A stretch of DNA of 33,947 nt from positions 1,502,661-1,536,607 of the forward strand of contig PJRA01000011.1 in the NCBI GenBank assembly GCA_016987375.1, read 5' to 3'. The DNA comes from Brachionus koreanus. Lineage: Eukaryota; Rotifera; Eurotatoria; Ploima; Brachionidae. Positions 20,221-30,414 of this stretch are shown in pieces. Both the position numbers and the translations under genes were made by a program. A model generated the notes under the pieces. It was not told where the DNA came from. It saw nothing but the letters and a program-made list of their open reading frames with translations, and did no database searches. How positions within the stretch are numbered: the first letter of the stretch is position 1; each line of letters opens with the position of its first letter.

Positions 20221-20465
20221 ATTCTTATTCGCTCCTTGTGCAGCATAGAAACATTGCATACGATTGCTACTTAAAACGATCCTTTCTCTAACCTTTGTTT
20301 CTCCTCATGTCCAATTTCGATGAGCTCTTTTGAGATTGTTGACCTTCATGTAACTGCTTTTCATCCTACCTTACATATCTTTTGAGGAAAAAATTGAAGG
20401 GAACTTTTTGGTTAATGTTTTTCTTTCATTCTAAGTAGATGTCCAAGTAACCGCAGTCTTTAGAT
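20221..20465 (-). pseudogene. LINE ORF2 C-terminal tail, decayed
   Basis: On the minus strand the sequence begins near 20458 with LLGHLLRMKEK, the hallmark of the C-terminal region of many non-LTR retrotransposon ORFs (LxxLGHxxRMxxxRLPKK). It continues through MKSSYMKVNNLKRAHRNWT and ends with MQCFYAAQGANKN in another frame. Stops and frame changes separate these blocks. No poly(A) or microsatellite tail is obvious downstream. The pattern fits RTE/R2/jockey-like ORF ends; the clade cannot be decided from this much sequence. Confidence 0.6.
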
Positions 20466-20688
20466 TAAAAAAAAATTTTTTTTTATGATTAAAAAAATAT
20501 TTGCTTTAATCAACTAGATTTATAAACTATTCGAAATATCTATTATTTTTGATAAAGAATTCGAATTGAATTAGAAATTTTAATTATTTTGAAAATATAA
20601 ATATTTGAATTTAACATTTATCTATTTTCCATATTTAAAAGAATGTTAAATTTAAATTTTTAAAATTATTAAGAGAGTTAATTCTATA

Positions 20689-20726
20689 TACAGTATGTTG
20701 CAAAAGTTTAGAAATTAATTATTTAA
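20689..20726 (+). mobile_element. putative Tc1-type terminal repeat end
   Basis: TACAGTATGTTGCAAAAGTT is followed by TAGAAATT. The form TA-CAGT...GCAAAAGTTT is the usual start of Tc1-like terminal inverted repeats, with TA as the target duplication. A Tc1 transposase fragment in the same orientation lies on the far side of the assembly gap, at a distance suitable for one element. The matching right-hand repeat was not found. Confidence 0.5.
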
Positions 20727-20788
20727 TTTATCTAAATTTTTTTATAAATTGAATTTTACAATTATTAGAGGGCAAAAGAAAAAAAATA

Positions 20789-21355
20789 NNNNNNNNNNNN
20801 NNNNNNNNNNNNNNNNNNNNNNNNNNNNNNNNNNNNNNNNNNNNNNNNNNNNNNNNNNNNNNNNNNNNNNNNNNNNNNNNNNNNNNNNNNNNNNNNNNNN
20901 NNNNNNNNNNNNNNNNNNNNNNNNNNNNNNNNNNNNNNNNNNNNNNNNNNNNNNNNNNNNNNNNNNNNNNNNNNNNNNNNNNNNNNNNNNNNNNNNNNNN
21001 NNNNNNNNNNNNNNNNNNNNNNNNNNNNNNNNNNNNNNNNNNNNNNNNNNNNNNNNNNNNNNNNNNNNNNNNNNNNNNNNNNNNNNNNNNNNNNNNNNNN
21101 NNNNNNNNNNNNNNNNNNNNNNNNNNNNNNNNNNNNNNNNNNNNNNNNNNNNNNNNNNNNNNNNNNNNNNNNNNNNNNNNNNNNNNNNNNNNNNNNNNNN
21201 NNNNNNNNNNNNNNNNNNNNNNNNNNNNNNNNNNNNNNNNNNNNNNNNNNNNNNNNNNNNNNNNNNNNNNNNNNNNNNNNNNNNNNNNNNNNNNNNNNNN
21301 NNNNNNNNNNNNNNNNNNNNNNNNNNNNNNNNNNNNNNNNNNNNNNNNNNNNNNN
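20789..21355. other. assembly gap (567 N)
   Basis: A run of N. It sits inside the presumed Tc1 element, between its left terminus and the transposase fragment, which suggests that repeat collapse caused the gap. ORFs that appear to cross it are artefacts. Confidence 0.99.
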
Positions 21356-21356
21356 A

Positions 21357-21557
21357 GGGGTTAGGATAAGTAAGTATACTATAATGAGATATCTCAAAAA
21401 AAAAGGGTTAGAGTCTCATACAGCGGTCAGAAAACCGCTTCTTAACATAAAAGATAGACAAAAAAGATATAAGTGGTGTAAACAGAGACTGTATATGCAC
21501 ATTTATGCGCTTTGCCTTCATAAACACTGTAAAAACACCTTTCAAAATGAAGATTAA
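21357..21557 (+). pseudogene. Tc1/mariner transposase fragment (second HTH region)
   Basis: The frame open from the gap edge reads RISKYTIMRYLKKKGLESHT, then AVRKPLLNIKDRQKRYKWCK and QRLY. This is the end of the Tc1 DNA-binding domain: helix-turn-helix residues followed by the AVRKPLLxxxxxxxRLxWAxxH linker into the catalytic domain. After about codon 46 similarity is lost and a stop follows at 21555-21557. None of the catalytic DDE blocks was recognised downstream, so the copy is dead or truncated. Its N-terminal part would lie in the gap. Confidence 0.75.
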
Positions 21558-22112
21558 TTTTTCACATTGTTAAAGGAGTCGCTCGTGAAGAAAAATATTA
21601 GTATTGAAACATCCCCTGCACCCTTTTATTTTTAATTTATTTAATAGTGCCACGCTTTTAAAGTATGCAAATATAGAAGAAGAGATTATTCAACTCAAAA
21701 TTTTTTATCCAAACAGAACATTGTTCAAGTCTAAGTCAAAAACTTTAAATTTTTAATTTTTATTCTTCAAAAGTCGATAAAAATTATTAATTAAAAGAAA
21801 AAATTTTACTTTAAATTTTAATTTAAAAAAATTTTCTTTCTTTTAAAATAAAAAAAGTTAAATAAAAAAAAAACACCATGTAAATTTATATTCCATAAAT
21901 AATATCAAATTTAATTTTATAATTAAGAGAATAAAGTAATAAAAATTAAATTATTTAATTGTAAATTCTGTAGCTCATTTAATTTTCTCACGCTGCAAGG
22001 AACTCATGATACTACTAAGTTAATTTTAATTTCCTACTCTAAATTAAGATTAAAAAAACTTTATAAAAATTATATATGTTCTATAAAAACTACAAAAAAA
22101 TACAATTTGTAA
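21558..22112. other. AT-rich spacer within the transposon-rich interval
   Basis: Probably the remainder of the Tc1 copy decayed beyond recognition, then plain AT-rich sequence. No motif was recognised. Confidence 0.4.
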
Positions 22113-22832
22113 ATTTATTCCTGGCATATGCCAAATGTAAATTTTTTTATAAAATTTGTAAATTATTAATTGATTTTACAAATTGCTTAATTCTAAATTG
22201 AAATGATTCATATGGTAAGACACCCTAAAGTTAATAAAAAGCAAGAAAAAAATCCAAAATTAATGGAGTCTGAACATAATAAAAAAAGAAATAAGAGGAC
22301 TTTAGAGTTTGAAATTAGGGATAAGATAAGTGTTTTAAAACCTAGAATAGATAGGTGAAGAACCGATTTTAGGTTACCAGATTTAATAGTTAGAAAATCA
22401 AGTGAATTCTGAGTTTAGGATATTAAATAGTTGTTTAAGAGCCAGCGACCTAGAATTATATAACAGGCTTTTGAATTTTGGCATTAATTCTATAAAAAAT
22501 AAAATTCCACTTTGTAGAGCGGTAACGATTGCAAATAAGGGTGACCAGGAATTGAAAAGATAGAGTTGTCATGTGAATGTAATGCTAATTGTTTGAATTG
22601 AAGATGCAAATGTTTAAAAAATAAAGTAAAGTGCACTTCACATTGTCCTCTAAAAGCAGCAAAAAAAATGCTAAATTTTGATAATTAATTTTTAATTTTT
22701 AATAATTTTTTATTTTGTATGAAAATTTTAAAAATTTGCTTCTCAATCATTTTGTAAATTTTATATTTATTCATGCAGTTTTTAATAATAAAAAAAATAG
22801 AAATTTAGATTTCGAATATGCCAGAAATAAAT
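22113..22832 (+). mobile_element. decayed element with integrase-type C-terminal tail, flanked by short inverted repeats
   Basis: Between 22202 and 22670 the plus strand holds, across several frames and stops, the tail of an integrase-type transposon protein of the kind often annotated KRAB-A domain-containing 2-like. Visible blocks are FEIRDKISVLKPRIDR (an SH3-like segment), DFRLPDLIVRKSS, ASDLELYNRLLNFGINSI with AVTIANKGDQE, and a cysteine cluster CECNANCLN, stop, RCKCLKNKVKCTSHCP. The CxCxxxCxxxRCxCxKxxxxCxxxCH pattern is characteristic of these proteins. Imperfect inverted repeats (16 of 18 positions) lie at 22113-22130 and 22815-22832 and may be the element's ends. The catalytic domain is missing. 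Confidence 0.6.
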
Positions 22833-23354
22833 TAATATCTGGTATGAGTAAATTTACTAGTTTTTTGTAGTTTATATAGATCATATATATATTTAATGTA
22901 TAGAAGCGAATATAGATTAAGATAATAGAAAAATAAGTGCGAGACTTTATCTCTTTTCCAAATTTGTTCATTTTTTTGAAACAAGAAACACATATAATTG
23001 GCGTAGGATAACTATTCCTTTCATCTTTTATTTTTTAGCTGAGATTTTCACACATTTGATTTTTAGATAGTTAGATTAAAAAAGAAGTAAGAATAATATT
23101 TAACTTCAATAGGTCAAATGATTTATTTTAAATTAAAAATGTTTTTATTTAGTTAAAGCTACATTAGTTTAACTAATTATTGAATCCTTGTTAAATTAAA
23201 AATTTAATGTAATTTTTATTGAAAACTAGACATGATCTTGTCGTTTAAATACTTTTTGTTTTCTGAAAACAAAAAAATATATTGGTCTTCTCAAAAATTT
23301 AGATGATTCTCAAGATAAGAACAATAAGAATTTTGTTTTGAATAAAAGGCATAT
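22833..23354. other. AT-rich spacer
   Basis: No gene or repeat was recognised. The ORF at 22771-22971 is Ile/Tyr/Lys-rich and looks random. Confidence 0.45.
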
Positions 23355-23655
23355 TCAAGTTTATGATCATGATCAAAAATCTTTTTTCAATAAGTTCTTT
23401 CTTATTGAAAAATTAACACAGAGACATATTTTCATTTTCAGTGCAAAACATGTAGATCATGCCCAAATATTGGGCATAATTCTACATGCATAAATTTTTT
23501 TTACGGAAATTTGGAGACAAAAATTTAGTTAAACATTGGATGTTTACTTTGAAAATATATTTCTGCTATAAAATTCAAAATAAAAAAATATCTAAAAAAC
23601 CTTTTTTAAAATGTTTTTTAAACATGATGATCTTTATTTAATCATAAAACTTGAT
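23355..23655. mobile_element. MITE copy B with internal hairpin
   Basis: The left end TCAAGTTTATGATCAT (23355-23370) is mirrored imperfectly by ATCATAAAACTTGAT at 23641-23655. The body aligns by eye with the reverse complement of copy A and, near its start, with copy C (CATATTTT...GCAAAA.ATG). Centred at 23468 is a two-part palindrome: ATGCCCAA/TTGGGCAT around 3 nt, enclosed by CATGTAGA/TCTACATG. There is no coding. Confidence 0.65.
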
Positions 23656-24011
23656 TAACCAAATAAAAGTATATTTAATTTAGTACATATTTTATTTAAA
23701 AAGAAAATTTTAAATAAAACTCATTCTTATATATTCTCAAGACAAAAGGAATGATTAAAAGTGACTACAAGTATAAGAATTCTATTTTATTTAGCTGACT
23801 TGATTACCTTGTTTCTTAAAATAACGAAATCAGATTTTATAAACTTAAATATTTATTGATATATTTCTCATTTTATTTAAATTACCAAAAAAAAAAATAG
23901 AAGAGTGTAAAGAAAAATTAATCAACGACAAAAGAAAAAGTTTTTTAAATGAATAAAATTATTACGTTTAGTAGTTATACCAAGAGTTTAGAAAAAAAAA
24001 TAATAAATAAA
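23656..24011. other. spacer and RAB1 3' flank
   Basis: AT-rich sequence containing the 3' untranslated side of RAB1. Nothing else was recognised. Confidence 0.45.
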
Positions 24012-24783
24012 TTAGCAGCATCCAGAGCTTTTAGTCGGTTGCGGTTTGTTGATATTAAGTGAAGTTTGTCCTACTCCGGGTGTAGCTGGAACACTTTGCA
24101 TTCGATTCTTTATCTCGGCCGCCATAGTCATAAACGCTTGTTCTACATTGGTGGAATTTTTGGCGCTAGTTTCTAAAAACGGTATGCCTAGCTGATCGGC
24201 TAACTCCTTGGCGGTAGTGTAATCGACCACTTTTTTAGAGGTCAAATCGCATTTGTTGCCAACTAAAAGCTTGTTAACATTTTCATTAGCGTATCTTTCT
24301 ATTTCTTGTAGCCAATTGCGCACATTTTCAAACGACTCTTGGTCAGTCACATCATAAACCACAATAATGCCATGAGCACCTCTGTAATAACTAGAAGTGA
24401 TTGTTCTGAAGCGCTCTTGGCCTGCAGTGTCCCACTGAAACAAAAAATTTCAAAATCAAATTTCAATCTGTTTACTTACTTACAATTTGAAGCTTAATGG
24501 TCTTTCCGTCAAGCTCAATAGTTCTTATTTTCTATTAGGTTAAACAAAATTTAAGAGAAAATCTCTCAATAAAATCAAACTTACAAAATCGACTCCGATT
24601 GTGCTTATGTAGCTTTCGGTGTATGTGTCATCCTGATTTACAAAAATGATTAGATTATGTTTATGAATTTTATTTGAAAGTAGAAAATAAAATTACTGCA
24701 AAACGAAGCAAAAGACATGACTTGCCGACGCCTGAGTCGCCGATCAAAAGCAATTTAAACAAATAATCATATTCTGGATTCAT
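24012..24783 (-). CDS. RAB1: Ras-related GTPase Rab1
   Basis: Rab1 is the small GTPase that directs ER-to-Golgi vesicle tethering and fusion. Four exons: 24783-24697, 24632-24585, 24531-24484 and 24434-24012, with introns of 64, 53 and 49 nt, give 201 aa, the length of vertebrate RAB1B. The G boxes are intact: GDSGVGKS at 15-22, effector switch [22 protein letters not shown] with the catalytic Gln at 67, NKCD at 121-124 and ETSAKN. The start [20 protein letters not shown] is diagnostic for Rab1. The tail ends SSGCC, a double geranylgeranylation signal. The residues before it ([12 protein letters not shown]) are the variable region. Nothing is missing. Confidence 0.97.
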
Positions 24784-26165
24784 TTTTAATTCAAAAATAT
24801 CTTATCTAAAATTTAAAAAAAAAATGATTTTTGAATTATTAAATAGAAAATAAAAAAGTAAGTGTTGGCTTTTCTGTGTTTTGCCATCTCTATTTTTTAC
24901 GTCTTATTCTCGATTTATGCTAGCTATACAGTAATCTTAGCTAATATTAATATTATTATGATTTAGAAAAATTTGCAATATTATAATATGTAAAGAAGTT
25001 GGATAGAAGAGTAGAGAAAAATAGAGAAAATATGTGCACTTGTGAATTTAAGAATGTCGTCACATGAAATTATCATTGGCTAGAATAATGTATCTCTAAG
25101 GACCGAGAAGTCTTGTGAATAGATAATTAACAAATTTGAATCGAAATAAATTCTAGAATATTTGCCGAGATGCAAATACGTTTTATTAGTTGCTATAGTT
25201 GTTCATATAAAGCTTTGACTTGAATTTAGAGTTGTCATTCTATTAAATTATAATTAATATTAAAATTTTATTTCTAGTTCATCATCGTTTCATCAACCAT
25301 TAATGCGTATAGCTAAACTAAATTAACTTTAGTCAAATCGAGCTCCTAAATATATGCAGTTGATGAATAATAAGTTGACTCATAACGCCAGAGAGATTGT
25401 TACACCGTGGACCTTTATTGCTCAATTTTTTTTAGAAATTAAAACATAAATAAAGAAAAAATAAAAAAAAAATTTAATTCTATTTTTGTTTAATTTCTTT
25501 TAAAAATTTACCAGAAATTAAAATGCACGTTTAGAAAAAAGAAATTCTCTATATATTAATTTCTTTATTTTAATTAAATCTTATCTATTAAAGTATTGAA
25601 TTACTATAATTTTATCAAAATTCTTTATATGTTTTGAAATTTAAATAAAAAATTAGGAATATTTTTTAATTTTCAAAAAAATTTAAAAATCCTAAATTGA
25701 AGTTTATTTTCTGCAATTTGAATAACTTTGAATTATATGACTATAAAATCAGAGTTTTGAGTGGTTTGAACAGTCAGTATTTGTAATTTTTATATTTATA
25801 TTTTAAATTTTTTCATTTTTATTTAAAACAAATGATAAGAGACGAATTTTCAAAAACATAAAAATCATCAAATTATGGTATTAATAAATTAAAAGCAAAC
25901 AAAAAATAATCAATTTCTGAATTTAATCAAATTATAAAATCAAAAAAAAATTTTTCCAAAAAGAATAAAAATTTTAATTTTGTTCCAAATCTTAAAAAAA
26001 ACTTTACCCACTGTATATGGTTATTTTTTTAAAAACTAAACAAATGATTGCGATGGCTAAAAAATATACTCTTAGTAAAAGCTTGCAATTAATTATCAAT
26101 ATTAAATAATGTTCTATATTTTATTTTACGAAGAGTAATTTATGCTCTTGGATAAAAAAAAAATT
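24784..26165. other. gene-free spacer
   Basis: Holds the RAB1 promoter side and AT-rich sequence. A stretch around 25040-25420 is somewhat less AT-rich, but I found no coding frame or structured RNA. A possible Tc1-like end (CACTGTATA) near 26010 was too short to call. Confidence 0.5.
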
Positions 26166-26982
26166 TAATAATAATAATAATAAGATTCAACAAGATTTAT
26201 CCTTAAAGCAAGACCCGAAGGCTTTGTTATGGTAGCTAAAAAGTTTTTCAATAATTGTTTTAATTGTTTATTTTTTTTTCCAATTTTTCACAACTCTATT
26301 CAATATAAAATTCTTTCTTTGACTAATTTTTTTAAGCTCCTTGTAAAATCTATGCTATTGTCCTCTGATGTTATTTGCTTTTCGAGTCGTAAGTGAAGTC
26401 AGTTCAAGTACTTCTAGTCTTTATTATATGGTTAGTCTCTCAGTCCATTGACTAGTTTCGTAATATTGATCTGAACTTTTTCTAATGTATAATTTTTTTT
26501 TAGCCTCAGGACACCAGGCTGCATTCTTGAGGTGTGGTTTCACAAATACAGCATAGAGAAGCCTAAAAGTTTCACCTGTCTAATAACTGAATGTTTTCCT
26601 TAGCTATATGAAGATCATGTTTGCGTTATTGACTGCTAATTCTGTTTGGTAGCTCCATTTTATTCAGATTCGAACAAATGCTGATAAAAAAGCCTCGTTT
26701 ACTGTTATTGATTTCAAGTGGTCTGCAATTCATGGTAAAATTAATATCGAAGAGTTTGAGTTGATAATCATGACTTTACTTTCAGGTATTTGACCAATTC
26801 ACCAAGTTATTAACATCCTGTTGAAGACCAGCTAAATCTATAGGATTTCTAATAATAGAAATTAACAAGGTGTCATCTGAAAATAATTTACATAAACAAT
26901 TTACACCATCAGGCATATCATTGATGAACACTACAAATAACAAGGGTTTAAAAGAATAAAAAATAAAAAATCCTTTAATCAA
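26166..26982 (-). pseudogene. non-LTR retrotransposon (LINE) reverse-transcriptase remnant
   Basis: On the minus strand the end of the RT domain is readable: PLLFVVFINDMPDGVN, KLFSDDTLLISII (degenerate form of the F-A-D-D-T box) and DLAGLQQDVNNLVNWSNT. Then, across stops and frameshifts, come LLYAVFVKPHLKNAAWC (intact copies have VRPHLEYA), EKVQINITKLVNGLRD and LELTSLTTRKANNIRG. The sequence ends with GLALRINLVESYYYY running straight into a TTA-type microsatellite (26166-26182 on the plus strand). That is how several LINE families terminate, so the 3' end is probably complete and the 5' part truncated. Orientation and block order match CR1/jockey-like RTs. Confidence 0.8.
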
Positions 26983-28335
26983 TTCAATTCAAATTTGACA
27001 AATACTTCAATCTTAAGACTGAATAATTTCATCCAATACTGAAATCAATTTTTAGTAAAACATTCAGTAATTTTTACAGATTAAAAAAAAATTTCATTAG
27101 ATTCCATTAGATACGAGAATTTATTAATTTTAAATTTTAAAGAGTCTAGTAAACCAGGATTTATATTCTTATGACTAAATCCAATCAACAATTTTATTAT
27201 TTTTAGGTCATAGTCAAATCAACTGATAAACAATCTTTTTCTATTCAGTTCAATAGTGTACAAAATGATGTGCTCTTAATGTTGAAAGTAGATTGATTAT
27301 CAACATTTTTAAAATTATTCGCAAAAATTATTTATGGAACTATGGATACATGAATTGACATGTTATTTTTCAAGAAAAGATTCATTCAAAAAGAAATGAT
27401 TACGATCTTTGTAAATGAAAGAAGACAATATTTTCTTTTTGGCTTTTTTTCTATTTCTAATTTAAAATTAAAAGTTAATTAAATCAAAAAATTATGTGAC
27501 TTTCTTAAAATTTTAATAAAATTAGTATGATTTTAGGATCGCTAATCAAATAACTTTTAATTCAATAATATAAAACAAAAAAATAGCGGCAAATTGATGC
27601 TTATGATCAAAATTTAATACAGGGTCATATTTTTATTTGAAGCAAAATATGTTAAACTAAGTGTTGTGAATAATTCTGCATAGATAGAATATTTACAAAA
27701 ATAAAGAGAAATAAAATATATAACTATTTAAATTATATAAATAAAATTCTATAGAATATCTTTAAAATCTAAAATAGAATATTAATCATCTTGTTTTTAG
27801 TTCTAGAAAAAAAATTAATTGTTTACATAACCATATTTGAAATTTTTATTGATAAGTAGCCTGAGTTTCTTTTGTTCTTGAGCACCAAAAGTTCAAGCTA
27901 GTGGTGACTCGATTAGAATAATAAGGAGATGCATTTATTTACTTGGAATTGTAATGAATAAAATGAATAGCAACCGGATGAACCAATATTTATGCTTAAA
28001 TGTGCTTGAATACTAAAAAAGACTAAAGGTATTTTATCTTAAGTATTTAACTAAAAAAAGTAACAGAAATTTGGGCGATTAAAAGATATGGTAAATAAAA
28101 GTGAATTTTTTTTTTTAAATAAATTAAAAACAATTCAATTGAGTGAGATATTTTTTTAAAAATAAAATTAGATACAGAGTAAAGTAAACAGAGTAAAATA
28201 AAATTTTCTTTTTTATTTTTATTTAAAAAACATTTTTAATCTAAAAACAATAAATCTGTTTTATATTAATTTAATTTATTTTTAAATTAGCTTAACAAAA
28301 GAGAATAAAAATTCCTTAAAAAAATTGGATTTGAT
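26983..28335. other. gene-free spacer
   Basis: AT-rich sequence with a partial MITE (copy C, 27586-27690). The stretch 27870-28010 is less AT-rich, but nothing in it was recognised. Confidence 0.5.
27586..27690. mobile_element. MITE copy C, truncated
   Basis: GCAAATTGATGCTTATGATC (within 27586-27613) matches the terminus of copy A with few changes. The following 75 nt align by eye with copies A and B (CAGGGTCATATTTTTATTTG, then AATAATTCTGCAT). Similarity ends near 27690 and no second terminus was seen, so this is a fragment. Confidence 0.6.
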
Positions 28336-30307
28336 TTAATTCTTAATTAACATATGGAGTGACTTTAGCTTGGCATCAATTTCTTTCATTTCGTTGTTTG
28401 CATCATAAATATCATTTAAATATTTATCCTCTTGTGATGTGTTTTTATTAATTGAACTTTTTATTTTTGTCTTGGATGTATATTTCTTTTGGTTTAACTT
28501 TGAATTTTTACGTGACATGCGACTTGATACTGAATTGCATTCGGACTGATTATCGGACGAACAATAAGACCCTAATTCACTATCGTTCAAGCTAAATTGG
28601 CTTGATTTAAATTTTCTGTCATTTAGTGAACTCCTCGAGCCGCTAAGCCTATTCTTAATTTCTCTTTCTCTCTTAGTTTTTAATTCCTCTAGTTTATTTT
28701 TCCTATTTTTGACATATTCTGTTGGATTGAATTTTCTTCTACCCATGGAATCAACAGACCCATTGGAGCGTACAGAACGATTAGAGGGAGCTGGCGATAC
28801 ACTTTTGACTCTGGTTGTAACAAGTGAATTATTCCGACTTGAATTGCGGCTCAAGTCTCGCGACACATGACCGTGAAAGGAGCGTATTGAGTCATCTCTA
28901 GTCAGTGACCGAAATGATTCATTAGATGAAGTTCTTTTCAGGCTAGATGTTGAAGGTTTTCTCTGACGCAAAACTCTCAATTCATTACTTAGACATTTAA
29001 TCTCATTTTTTAGATTTCTTTCATTCATTCTAGATTGCTGTAACTCATTTTTTAAAATCTCTACTTCTTGTTTTTTCTTTTGTAGTTGTTTTTGGAACAA
29101 GTTTTTTTCTTTAAGAGCTTTCTCTTCAATAGTTTTAATCATTTGTCTCAGTAACTTGGTTTCTTTTTGAAGTTTTGAATCAGTCCTGCAGTCGAAGCTT
29201 GTATCAGACTCTTCCGAGTCTTCACAAATCTGATTTTTTATTGATTTATTTGTGCTCACCGTTGATTTACTCTTAATATAAAAATGAATAAAAAATAATA
29301 TTAAAAAAATATTTAATTTACTTGGGACTCGAAATTTTTTATAACACTTTTCAATTTTTTAATTGTATCCAAGAGTACATTTACATTAGTTTTGCCTTGA
29401 TAGTTTAATTGAAGTGGATAATTTATTCTTTTGAAAAAAAAAATTTTTTTTTTCTATTTTGAGAATAAAATACAATTTATTAAATTACTTGTCAAATTCA
29501 ACACTATAAGTCAATATCAAAAATCGCTTATTATTGCTTGTATTTGACGTTTCACTCATAGAATTTAACTTTTTTGATCGTAACATTTCCAAGTCTTGAT
29601 AAGTCAACAAATCAATGGTGACAGATGTACTCGACTAAATAGTAAAAAAAATTTTTTTTAATAAAATTGGCCGAGCATTAATTTCTTAATTCATTAGATA
29701 AAAAAGCTTAATTAATAAATAGCTTTGTGAGAATGTGTTTTTAAATTAGAGTTATTAAATCAGATAAATTTTACTTAAAAATTTAAAAAAATGAATAATT
29801 TTAAAAATTAATTTTTAATTTTTTGTTAAAACAGCCAAAAATTTATTATTAATTCCATATTTTGAAGTTAATTTTATGATTTCTTTTTAATTAAAAAATT
29901 TTAAATGTACTTATTTTATGATTAATATTAATAAAAGATTTATTCAATCAAAATTTCAACAAATTTTTAGCAACCTTTATCCTTTCAACTTAAATATAAA
30001 AAATTTTCCCACCTTGCTCAAAGCAGTTTTTAGCATGTTTAAAAATATTGCGAAGGATTTAAAATTTCCTGTTTTCTTTGTCAACTCTTCGATATCTTTA
30101 AAAAAAATAAAATAAAATAAAAATTTTAATAAAGAAATTTATTTTCAAGTTACAGTATGATTCAAAAGTTCCTTTCCAGCAATCAGCCGAATTAACATTA
30201 GTCAATTCAATGACCATTTTATTTTCATTTTCGATTAAACTTAAGTTAACACAATATTCTATCGAATTTAAATCAATTTCATAAGTCCATTGTTTTTCCT
30301 GGCTCAT
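28336..30307 (-). CDS. CCDC61: coiled-coil domain-containing protein 61 (VFL3)
   Basis: CCDC61/VFL3 is a centrosomal and basal-body protein, structurally related to SAS6/XRCC4-type proteins, needed for centriolar satellite organisation and ciliary orientation. Five exons: 30307-30154, 30095-30013, 29634-29489, 29427-29322 and 29271-28336 give 474 aa (human 512). The N-terminal globular head is conserved: ADCWKGTFES, then IEELTKKTGNFKSFAIFLNM, SVTIDLLTYQDLEMLR, LILTYSVEFDK and INYPLQLNYQGK. A long charged coiled coil follows (about 200-270, KKQEVEILKNELQQSRMNER), and then a Ser/Arg/Asn-rich disordered tail, as in the family. Introns are 50-61 nt except the second (378 nt, 29635-30012). The start at MSQEKQWTYEID lies 107 nt downstream of the NAA30 stop. 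Confidence 0.92.
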
Positions 30308-30368
30308 TTCTAAATATTTACAATCTAAAAATAATAAAAGAAGATTTTATATATTTTAATCAATACGA

Positions 30369-30374
30369 TTTATT
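30369..30374 (-). terminator. polyadenylation signal of NAA30
   Basis: AATAAA on the minus strand, 41 nt after the NAA30 stop codon and 62 nt before the CCDC61 start. The NAA30 3' end and the CCDC61 5' end are thus packed into 107 nt. Confidence 0.5.
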
Positions 30375-30414
30375 CAAAAAAAAAAAAATTAAATTTTTTA
30401 ATTAAAAAAATGAT

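Noticed and set aside
20749..21397. Long ORFs on both strands across the N run
   Set aside because: They consist almost entirely of undetermined bases.
25990..26018. Possible Tc1-like terminus (TACAGTGGGTAAAGTTT on the minus strand)
   Set aside because: Too short, with no partner terminus and no transposase remnant nearby.
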